23,272 bases of DNA from Hondaea fermentalgiana (taxonomy: Eukaryota > Sar > Bigyra > Thraustochytrida > Thraustochytriidae), in assembly GCA_014084085.1 (NCBI GenBank), contig NPFB01000188.1:2165-25436 (forward strand), in the 5' to 3' direction. The position numbers were made by a program, and so were the translations under genes. Below the pieces are notes generated by a model, which was not told the DNA's origin, searched no databases, and worked only from the letters and a program-made list of their open reading frames with translations. Shown piece by piece: positions 8,576 to 16,110 of the stretch (positions are counted from its first letter, which is position 1; each line of letters opens with the position of its first letter).

Positions 8576-9976
8576 ATGGCGCGGCTGGCGGCGTGCGCGT
8601 GGACGTGCGCGGCGCTGGGCGCGCTGGCGGCGTGCGCGGCGCGGGCTGGCGCGAGGAGGGCCCGGGAGACGGGGGAGACGGAGGCGCGGCAGGGCGAGGA
8701 GAAGACGAAGAAGAAGCAGATCGCGTCGGCAGCGCCGTGGTTGCGGGAGACCTCGGACGCCGGGCTCTCGCACGAGGACCTGGCCAGGTTCGCGAGGCAG
8801 CTGGCCGTGCCCGGGTTCGGGGCGCACGCGCAGGCGAGGGTCCGCGACGCCAAGGTGCTCGTGGTCGGCGCAGGAGGCCTTGGGAGCCCCGTGATTGGCC
8901 TCTTGGCGGCGGCGGGGGTAGGGCGCCTCGGGGTCGTCGACGGCGACGACGTGGAGCTGTCGAACCTGCACCGCCAGCTGCTGCACAGCGAAGCTGAAGT
9001 GGGAGCGCGCAAGGCCGAATCAGCGGCGCGCGCTGTGAAGCGCATCAACAGCGGGGTCAAGGTTGACGTGTATCCGTTTTACCTAAGTGCAAGGAACGTG
9101 ATGCAACTCGTTGCAGAGGTTGATCTTGTCATCGAGGCCACTGACAGCCTTGCCTCCAAGTACTTTGTTAACGATGCCTGTCGATTCGCGGGGAAACCCG
9201 TCATCCTTGCGGCAGCACAAGGTGTCGAGGGCCAAGTCGCTCTCTACGCGCCGCATGGGCCATGCTACAGATGCATGTTCCCGCAACCGCCACCACGGTC
9301 CCATCGCACCACCTGTCAGGAGGACGGAGTGCTTGGACCCGTCCCTTACATGGTTGGGTCGCTCCAAGCTCTTCTGGCCCTGCAGTACCTTGGCGCAGAC
9401 CCTGCAACGCGCCAAGAGGTTTTTGGCAAATTCCTTCACATGTTTGACGGTGCTCCCGAGCATTTGGGCATGCGCCGGGTGAAATTGCCAGAGAATCGTC
9501 GCAAAATATGCGCGCTTTGCTCTCCCACGGCTCCGACGATTCAATCCTTGCGCGACTCAGCCTCGTTTGCAAATGATTTCGAGCTTTTTGCAACGTGCAA
9601 CGTCGTCACCGCCGGCGCAGTTCCGGGTGAGGGCAAAGTCGCGACTTTGTCATGGGACAAGTTGCAAGGACTTGATCCGAAGCGTGTTCTTCTTGTTGAC
9701 GTGCGTGAAGCTCGCTTTCGAGAAATGCTTCGTTTCGAAGGATCGCACAACATCTTTGTGGATGCGCTTGTCGCTGACAAAGGTGAGCAGGCCCGCATCC
9801 TCGAGTGCGTCCGCAAGCAAGTGGCTACTTGTGGAGGGCGCCGTGTTGACGTCGTCGCGTTCTGCAATCGAGGAAACGATTCAAAAATCGCAGCACGTTT
9901 TCTCGACACGTTTCTCAAGGAAGAAAATTGCTCAGTTGCCCACGTGCCAGGTGGAATGGCAAGTTATTTGGACTAG
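8576..9976 (+). CDS. MOCS3: MOCS3/Uba4: E1-like adenylyltransferase and sulfurtransferase
   Basis: The product is 466 residues, close to the usual ~450-460. The family adenylates and thiocarboxylates the C-termini of MOCS2A (molybdopterin synthesis) and Urm1 (tRNA thiolation). The ThiF domain shows the nucleotide loop GAGGLG (98-103), the SNLHRQ arginine (Arg133), Asp190, zinc pairs CYRC (230/233) and CALC (312/315), and the catalytic Cys247 in TTCQEDGVLG. The rhodanese domain carries LLVDVREARF and the active-site Cys430 in FCNRGND. I chose ATG 8576 for its GCCATGG context and family-like length. The in-frame ATG at 8327 would add 83 basic, low-complexity residues. Oddities: the usual TDN after the central strand reads TDS. 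The N-terminus has a hydrophobic Ala/Leu/Cys stretch (about residues 4-24) followed by Arg, resembling a signal anchor, which is unexpected for a cytosolic enzyme. Confidence 0.93.
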   Translation: MARLAACAWTCAALGALAACAARAGARRARETGETEARQGEEKTKKKQIASAAPWLRETSDAGLSHEDLARFARQLAVPGFGAHAQARVRDAKVLVVGAGGLGSPVIGLLAAAGVGRLGVVDGDDVELSNLHRQLLHSEAEVGARKAESAARAVKRINSGVKVDVYPFYLSARNVMQLVAEVDLVIEATDSLASKYFVNDACRFAGKPVILAAAQGVEGQVALYAPHGPCYRCMFPQPPPRSHRTTCQEDGVLGPVPYMVGSLQALLALQYLGADPATRQEVFGKFLHMFDGAPEHLGMRRVKLPENRRKICALCSPTAPTIQSLRDSASFANDFELFATCNVVTAGAVPGEGKVATLSWDKLQGLDPKRVLLVDVREARFREMLRFEGSHNIFVDALVADKGEQARILECVRKQVATCGGRRVDVVAFCNRGNDSKIAARFLDTFLKEENCSVAHVPGGMASYLD

Positions 9977-10301
9977 CTCCGCAGCATTCGCATGCGGGCT
10001 GGCCCATAAGGGCGACGTGTTTTCTCAGGTCTTTTATTTGTTGTACCTTTCGGCTTCTTTAGTTCACTGATTTTCGCGCGAAGCTGTTTCGTTTTGGTTC
10101 ACTTCGCTTCGCCCCGTTCAAATTTCGTTGGCCGGCCCAATGGATGACTTGAATTGCAGAGGAAGAACGTGAACAACAACAAGAGTTTGTATGGTTTACT
10201 TTTATCAAAAAGCGTATCAAGTGACGACGCGTTGACTCGCTTTGCATCTCTGCAGACAGTCTGGTGAATCACGAAAGAGTGCGCGCGTGCAATGCAGCCG
10301 G
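9977..10301. other. Convergent intergenic region MOCS3 / TPR gene
   Basis: 325 bp between two stop codons, so it should contain both 3' UTRs. It includes T-rich stretches after MOCS3 (10021-10060) and AT-richer sequence around 10170-10215. No canonical AATAAA, tRNA or other RNA gene was recognised. Confidence 0.6.
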
Positions 10302-12765
10302 TCAACCTTGACTGCCGAGACACCTGCGCGAGTCCATAAGAAAGTACTGGGAAGAATTGCGATTAGGGTGACCAACGGGATAGACGGCTTCGAAGATGAA
10401 TTGCCCCTCCTCAAAGCAGTCGACAGCAGTCTCATAGTCGCCATCATTCCTCGCGCGCATTCCGATGCTGCAAAGTGCGATGCCAAGATAGACATGTGGT
10501 TTCCCGGGAAGACTGGAGTGAAGAATGCGCACAATGCGCAAACTTGTCTCGACCTTGTCGTCACCATTTTGCATGTCCGCCACCTCGAGCAGGTAAGGAG
10601 TAGTCCGAAAATGATCCTTGCCGAAACACATCTCCAAAACAGCAATGCCTTGCTCGACCTCATCCAGATTGCGACGAATGCCCCCGGCAAGCGACGTCAC
10701 CGCGCCGAACCATGGATGCTGCGGAGAAATCCCAGCGTTTTGGATTTTCGCAAGACACTCATCAACCGCGCGGCGGGCTTCATGATGGCGTTGAACCTGC
10801 ATGTGACCCAAGGCGCGCGCATAGTGGGCCTGTACGTCAATGTACCAAACATGCTGCTCGTTCGCATGCAATTTAATAATCTCCATTGCTTCTTCCATGA
10901 GTTTCATGCCAACATTAAACTTGAAAAGCTTGAGCTGCGCCTCGCCAAGATAAAGAAGCGGAGACCAGAGGGACAGATCCTGCGGACCAAGGTTCTCGCG
11001 CGCCTTTTCGAGTGCGAGCTTTCCGACCTCAGCTGCGGATTGAAGCTCACTCAAACTCATTTTCAGGCGTGACCTTTGAACGAGGAGTTCGACCTCCGCA
11101 AGAACGCACTGTGCGGTCGAACCCCGCGGAAATGTTTTTGCTGCTCCGTCCAGCGAAGCTTCTGCTTGCTCCCAGTTTGCAAGCGACCGGTACACATTTG
11201 CAAGGTCCAGGTGCACGTAACCAAGACGCATGGGGTCCGCTCTGCTGGCTTTGAGCTCCTGCTGGACCGACCAGAGCTCATGAAGAGCCTCTTCATGATG
11301 CCCCATAAGGAATAAAGCACGTCCAAGCTCGTGTTGAGCGGCCAGGGCCCCCGTGAAAGTAGGATCCTCGATTGCTTTGAAGGCATCCACCGCGTCTCTG
11401 GCAAGACGCTCATATTCCGCCAAATGGCCGCAGCGTGCCGCGGCACGAGCGGCTTCCAGCGTCAGCCCGGGGAATAGCTCGGGGGTATGGACCTCGCCCT
11501 TATCGATCAGGCGTCTGAGGATCGGCAAAGCAGCTTCGTAATGCGCAAGGGCATCTTTGCCGGCAAAAATTGCCGCGTAGTAGGCTCCATAAGAAGTGCT
11601 CGCCTCTACAAAGGCAAGACTCTCTTCGCCATTTCCTCTCTTTCGCGCCATCTCAACAGCACGCTGCAGGTAGTCTGCGGCCATAAATCCAAAGGCGCGG
11701 GGGTCCAAAGCTGTCAGCAGACGCCCTGCGTTGCACAAGAGGCTCTCAAAGGCTTCCTGACTGATGGTTTCATCCTGCCTCGCTGATTCGACTGCATCTT
11801 CCACGTGCAAAGCCCAGCACTCTCGCAGACGCTGAAGCGTCGCGGCCCGTTTCTGGTCATTCGTTTTGTCGTCCGGTGTCGGAGGGGGCTTGCGGTTATG
11901 CCAAATTGTCTCGAGGGTGCCAACCGCCTCAAGGAGAGGGTCGATGGGACCCTTCAATGCCTCCTCGATGCTCGACGGTCCGTACAAAAGGTCGAGTTTA
12001 AAGTGGTTTTGCGCGATGCAATCTAGGCTCGCAAGCATTTCAGCCTCATGGAGCGGGCCATCATCGTCAAAATCGGAAAAGAGGAGGGCCGTTTGCTCCA
12101 AGCTCCTCTTCGGATTTTTTAGGCGCGGGTGCAGTGCCTGAGCCAAGACTGTACGATGAGGAAGTTCCCGTTCCAGGATATTCACAAAGATTTCCATTGG
12201 CATGCGCGGCGCGTACAGTACATACACTGGCTTTGCGTCCGCGGCATCTGCATCGGCAGCGGTGTTGCCATCGCCACCCGCGTCGGTCAGACTCTTGGCG
12301 CCATCCATGTTGCTACTTCTTCTGCTGCTGCTGCTGACCCTGTTGCCGCCTATGGCCTTGGCATATGGCGCGATGGCCAGCACCTGGTTCACCGTCCAGG
12401 CGTGCCTCTTCTCGGGGTCCACGGACGCGGTAGTCTCGCGGCCCTCGGCGTCGAGGGCGGCGGTCCCGTCCTTCACCGCCTCCCAGAGCTCGCACAGAGC
12501 GTCGACCTGCGCCGTTGAGCCGCCGAATCTCCACGGGACCAGCAAGACCGTGAACGGNNNNNNNNNNNNNNNNNNNNNNNNNNNNNNNNNNNNNNNNNNN
12601 NNNNNNNNNNNNNNNNNNNNNNNNNNNNNNNNNNNNNNNNNNNNNNNNNNNNNNNNNCGCGCGCGCGAGGCTCGCCCGCCACGAGGCGCGCCTCGGCGCG
12701 TCCGCGGGCTCCATCTCCATCTCCATCTCCATCCCGGCCGCCTCGGCCGCCGCGGGCTCCGCCAT
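10302..12765 (-). CDS. TPR protein with an N-terminal alpha/beta-like module, interrupted by an assembly gap
   Basis: Not assigned to a named family. The visible parts are 36 codons before the 100-N gap and 751 after it. The start is the first ATG in its frame (12765), in an ACCGCCATGG context. The N-terminus reads MAEPAAAEAAG followed by four Met-Glu pairs. After the gap comes a strand-like VLLVPWRF, an Asp/Ala linker, and a module at 11952-12232 (PVYVLYAPRMPMEIFV, then TALLFSDFDDDGPL and KLDLLYG) that looks like alternating strands and helices. The rest, about 11900-10330, is helical repeats typical of kinesin-light-chain-type TPRs. One motif, LEMCFGKDHFRTTPY, is echoed as LEGVFGEKHYRTAHY in the next gene, so the two are tandem paralogs. 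The frames on either side of the gap differ as drawn, which fits a placeholder gap length. TPR proteins are usually scaffolds, but the role here is unknown. Confidence 0.75.
12558..12657. other. Assembly gap of exactly 100 N inside the TPR gene
   Basis: The run is exactly 100 N, the conventional placeholder for a gap of unknown size. It sits in the GC-extreme 5' coding part of the TPR gene. Codons run up to 12658 on one side and resume at 12557 on the other. An uninterrupted reading frame therefore needs a true missing length divisible by three. Confidence 0.95.
12709..12732. repeat. Four tandem CTCCAT hexamers encoding Met-Glu repeats
   Basis: Four perfect copies of CTCCAT on the plus strand read on the minus strand as ATGGAG units, giving Met-Glu four times in the TPR protein N-terminus. 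It is a short coding microsatellite. Confidence 0.85.
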
Positions 12766-13237
12766 GGCGGTGCTCGCCAGCTTCGCGGGGACGGGGAGGG
12801 CGCCGGCGAGGGGGGGCTCGGCCTCTCCGCCGCCGGACGCTTTCTCGTTTGCTTCAAGCTCGTCAAGCTCGCCGCGGCCGAGCAAGAGTGTGCGCGCGAA
12901 TCGTTCTCCGCCGGCCGCAACCCGCACTGCCGCATCGCGGTGCGAGCGCGTGCAGTTTGCGCAACGCGAATTCGTGATGCTGCGAGCGAGAGCGCCGGGC
13001 GTACCGTACGGCCTGCGAGACGCGTTGGCTCCGGTTGTTCTCGCTTGTGCGGCGATGAGAGGGGAAAGAGGGTAGAGGTAGACAGGCTGGATGACGGCTC
13101 CCGCGTGTAGCGATCGTTCGCAAGGGTGCGTGCTTGGCGTACGAGCAAGTAGGGCCGAGGAGCTCTTCTTTGGTTTGGATCGGTTTGGATGGGAAACAAA
13201 ATGAAAAGGATACGTTAGGCCTCAAGCAGGGAGAGAC
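12766..13237. promoter_or_regulatory. Spacer between the two tandem TPR genes
   Basis: 472 bp lie between the stop of the upstream TPR gene (13238) and the ATG of the downstream one (12765), both on the minus strand. It should hold the 3' UTR of the first and the promoter of the second. The half near 12766-13020 is GC-rich, with no TATA box seen. A pair of tandem 10-bp units lies at 13172-13191. Confidence 0.5.
13172..13191. repeat. Two tandem GGTTTGGAT units on a 10-bp pitch
   Basis: GGTTTGGAT occurs at 13172 and again at 13182, so the copies are one helical turn apart. It lies just beyond the stop of the upstream TPR gene and about 410 bp upstream of the downstream TPR ATG. It could be a 3' UTR element, a regulator site or chance. 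Confidence 0.6.
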
Positions 13238-15625
13238 TCAACGATGCGCAACTCTGGCACGTCGGTGGCTGAGACTCTGGAGATACTCGTGGCAGCGTTG
13301 AGTGTTATAGTGCTCTTTCGGATAACCATTAGCAAAGATCTCCTTGACGCGCAGCATGCACTCGTACGCCTCCTCAATTTCGCCGAGTTTGTCAAGGCGA
13401 TGCGCCACGTTGAACAGGATGACCCCAATCGTAGGGTGATGGTTTGAGTTCGGAAACCACTTTTCCAGAATCGCCAAGGCTTCGAGATTCAATTCAAGAG
13501 AGCTTCTGGGTCCTGATTCTACGTTCGAGACGTTGCCAAGGTCAGCAATGTAATGCGCAGTGCGATAGTGCTTCTCGCCAAAGACTCCCTCGAGAATCTC
13601 AATCGTCCGTCTAAGTCTCCTCGGACTTCGTTCTTTGCTACCAAGCGACCCAGTACAGTACGCAGTCATAAGATGATGCTCCGAAAAGGCTCGCTCAGCA
13701 TCTTCACGGACTTCAAACAAGACCGTGAGGCCCTTTGCCAATTGACAAAATTCCCTACGGCAAAGTATTTCACCATAACTGCGCCTCAGCGCAAAGCTAT
13801 CGGGATGACGGAGACCGATTGTGCTTTTGATCAATCCCTGAGCAGTCTCTGAGAAGCGTTTTGCTTCATGGTGACGGAAGAGAACGCGAAGAGCACGAAT
13901 ATGTGAATTCATGGCGGGCAGTCGCAATGGCGAATTGGCCGGAAGCAAGAGATCATAGCGCGCACGTGCATCTTCGGCGAGCTCGAGTGAGGACAAATAC
14001 CATCCATTTTCGCGCGCAATGACACTGAGACGAACGATTGCACGTGCGCAAAGAAGCTCCGATGCAAACGTGTCGTGAGAGGCACAAATGGCGATTGCCC
14101 GCTCGCACAACACCTGAGCCTCTTCGAATCGGGCAAAGACATCGTGCAGTTCCGCAAGCTCGATGTTAAGTCGAGCAAGAGACAGGTGATTGGGCCCGTG
14201 CACGGTTTTCATGTCGCCCCGAAGCGTCTCAAAGTCCTCGAGGCAATTCTCATACTTGCCCATATAAAAATGCGCGCGAATAAGCTCGAGGCGTGCGTCC
14301 AGACAAATCGGAGCCAGCGGACCCTCGGCAGAACGAAGAATTTCGTCCGCCTCGGTTGCCCACGTCAAGTATGTTGCAGTCTCGCCAACATGCCTGGCAT
14401 CAAGAGCGGCGACAAGCCGATACTGCCCCTGCAATAGCATGCTTCCACCATGATTCTCATTTGAACCGAGACGATCACGCTCTTCCACCAGAGTTTTCAT
14501 CATGTCGATGGCTTTCTGATGAGAGTCAACAGCCTCTGGCCTCTGAAATCGAGTCGCAAAGAGGCTGCCCCTCAACGAGGCTGTCTTCGCTTGGGCAAGC
14601 ATTTTCTCCACACCGTCATCAAGACATGCAGCATCTTCATCACTTTGTGCAAGGAGATCTTCAGCCTCTTGGAAAAACTCGAGCTTCATCATCACACGAG
14701 CAGCCGCGGTGCGCAGCGAAAAACTCAACTGGCGTGCGTCGGCCTCCGCGTCTTCAAGAGCATCGTGCAGCGTGCTCTCAATGGCATTCTTCCAGGCGTC
14801 CCGTAAGAGGTTCCAAACTCGCTCGCAACGCGCCAGAGTGAGTGTACGAAGCTGGCCCGTGCGCCACCATATGGCTGTGCGCATCGTCTCTGCAGCAGTG
14901 CAGAGGTCGTCGGTTCGTTCTTGATGTAGGGCATCCACAAGCGCCTGTTGGCCATACACAAAATCAATTTGGTGATTCTTGGGCACTCGTAGGAGCCTGC
15001 GAAGAGCCCGTGGGTCGCGCAAAGGCCCAGGGTCATCCCAGCTTTTGAAAACGAGGAGGACGGCTTGATTTCTTTTTGGTTTGAAGGCCGCCGAGTGACG
15101 TGACCAGAAGTCACCAATTACAACAGTCGTGGTGGGGTCAAAGGTTCGAGCGAGACTCGCTACAAGAAACGACATCGGCATTGATCGAGCCTGGATGACT
15201 TGGATGGCGTCGTTGTCGCTCTCCGCAAAGGTCATGGACTCAAAGTTGATGCAATCAACGGCCTCGTCCACGGAAGCGTCCTTTGGGCATTGCGACTTGG
15301 TGTTTGACCACATTTGTTCGAGGTCAGCGACCGCTACTGCAGCGCTTAAGACGCCCTGCAAGTTGACGGCGCGCGCCGCGTCTCCTTCAAGTTGCGAGTG
15401 CTCGTCGTCTTCGGCATTCTCAGAGTTCTGATCCGCTCGTTTCTGCAGTCGCTTCGCAAGGGACAGGCGAACGCTCCGCAGGCTGCGTCGCAGTGCGCCG
15501 CTCACGCGCTGGCCCTCCATACTCCCTCTTGGCATCTCGCCTGCCTCCGTGCTGACCGCACGAGGGGACGGCCAGGGACATGAGTGTATACTGACCCGTG
15601 CCGCTGCTTCTCGCCGTGTACGCAT
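13238..15625 (-). CDS. TPR protein with an N-terminal alpha/beta-like module, paralog of the neighbouring TPR gene
   Basis: The product is 795 residues from the first ATG. The ATG at 15520 (MEGQRVSG) has better context (A at -3, G at +4) and may be the true start, giving 760 residues. The N-terminus is basic (ALRRSLRSVRLSLAKRLQKR), followed by an acidic Asn/Glu/Asp stretch. The module at about 14930-15216 (AIQVIQARSMPMSFLV, then AVLLVFKSWDDPGPL and QIDFVYG) matches the equivalent module in the gene at 10302-12765, in order and spacing. The remaining ~550 residues are helical TPR-like repeats, including LEGVFGEKHYRTAHYIADLG. Overall similarity to the paralog looks low and motif-limited, implying an old duplication or fast divergence. 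It is transcribed away from the coiled-coil gene across a shared promoter region. No enzymatic motif was recognised and the function is unknown. Confidence 0.78.
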   Translation of the reverse strand: MRTRREAAARVSIHSCPWPSPRAVSTEAGEMPRGSMEGQRVSGALRRSLRSVRLSLAKRLQKRADQNSENAEDDEHSQLEGDAARAVNLQGVLSAAVAVADLEQMWSNTKSQCPKDASVDEAVDCINFESMTFAESDNDAIQVIQARSMPMSFLVASLARTFDPTTTVVIGDFWSRHSAAFKPKRNQAVLLVFKSWDDPGPLRDPRALRRLLRVPKNHQIDFVYGQQALVDALHQERTDDLCTAAETMRTAIWWRTGQLRTLTLARCERVWNLLRDAWKNAIESTLHDALEDAEADARQLSFSLRTAAARVMMKLEFFQEAEDLLAQSDEDAACLDDGVEKMLAQAKTASLRGSLFATRFQRPEAVDSHQKAIDMMKTLVEERDRLGSNENHGGSMLLQGQYRLVAALDARHVGETATYLTWATEADEILRSAEGPLAPICLDARLELIRAHFYMGKYENCLEDFETLRGDMKTVHGPNHLSLARLNIELAELHDVFARFEEAQVLCERAIAICASHDTFASELLCARAIVRLSVIARENGWYLSSLELAEDARARYDLLLPANSPLRLPAMNSHIRALRVLFRHHEAKRFSETAQGLIKSTIGLRHPDSFALRRSYGEILCRREFCQLAKGLTVLFEVREDAERAFSEHHLMTAYCTGSLGSKERSPRRLRRTIEILEGVFGEKHYRTAHYIADLGNVSNVESGPRSSLELNLEALAILEKWFPNSNHHPTIGVILFNVAHRLDKLGEIEEAYECMLRVKEIFANGYPKEHYNTQRCHEYLQSLSHRRARVAHR

Positions 15626-15668
15626 GCACTGCACGTGCCGCTACCCTCATGTCTCGGTACATAGTTAC

Positions 15669-15686
15669 TGACTAGTTTTGACTAGT
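15669..15686. repeat. Tandem TGACTAGT pair on a 10-bp pitch
   Basis: TGACTAGT appears at 15669 and 15679, one helical turn apart, in the divergent promoter. Each copy contains the palindrome ACTAGT and a TGAC core similar to bZIP half-sites. It is about 45 bp from the first TPR ATG at 15625. Confidence 0.7.
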
Positions 15687-16041
15687 ACTTATCCAATTTC
15701 TGTATGGGCTGCGCAGCCTCTTCGTCCTTCCTCCCCTCTCAAAACCAAAAACACTCTCCCGCTCTCGCGCGCAGCACGGGTGCCCCCTTCGCGAGACCAG
15801 CAACACGGTCGACGCGGCGCGTGTATCGTCAAAGGAATGATCAACCTAGCCAAGTTGTCGAGTTCTTTTCCTCCTCCTCCTCCTCCGAAACGGTGTGTAC
15901 TACCATTGAAACGGTCTCTTGCTCGCTTCGACATTGCTCCCCGCCACCGCTGACTTGACAACTGCGACTGCTTGAGGAGTGAATGAAACCTGGGCAAGAT
16001 GGCATGGCATCTCGCGAACGAGCACAAAGCACAAGCTGGCT

Positions 16042-16049
16042 CATAAAAG
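16042..16049 (+). promoter_or_regulatory. TATA-like box (CATAAAAG) for the coiled-coil gene
   Basis: CATAAAAG lies about 65 bp upstream of the ATG at 16111. Transcription starting ~30 bp downstream would leave a ~35-nt leader. It deviates from consensus at the first base. Confidence 0.3.
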
Positions 16050-16110
16050 CCGGCTCGTGAAAGGGCACTGGGAGCCTGCAGAGCCGCGCTGCTCCCCTGG
16101 CAGGCGCAGC

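Larger units (their letters stand above)
15626..16110. promoter_or_regulatory. Divergent promoter between the TPR and coiled-coil genes
   Basis: 485 bp between two divergently transcribed genes. It is less GC-rich than the flanking genes. It holds a tandem TGACTAGT pair (15669-15686), a CCAAT at 15693-15697, and a pyrimidine-rich TCCTCC run near 15870-15885. A CATAAAAG TATA-like box lies before the coiled-coil gene. A 25-codon ORF (15983-16060) would act as an upstream ORF only if transcription starts further left than that box implies. Confidence 0.5.

Noticed and set aside
8182..9060. The ATP11 frame stays open on the minus strand for ~290 more codons upstream
   Set aside because: It is antisense to strongly conserved MOCS3 coding sequence and lies upstream of the presequence. 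GC-rich codons rarely create antisense stops.
10115..10140. tRNA-like GTTCAAATT (B-box-like) in the MOCS3/TPR intergenic region
   Set aside because: The flanking bases do not form a T-stem and no A box or acceptor stem can be matched.
12766..13199. N-terminal extension of the TPR gene beginning MFPIQTDPNQ
   Set aside because: It is joined to the TPR frame only through the placeholder Ns and is low-complexity Arg/Pro/Trp. The competing frame has an optimal ATG context and protein-like composition.
15979..16110. Start of the coiled-coil protein at GTG 15979
   Set aside because: A non-ATG start is unlikely for a eukaryotic gene. The first ATG in frame (16111) has a good context and a TATA-like box suitably placed upstream.
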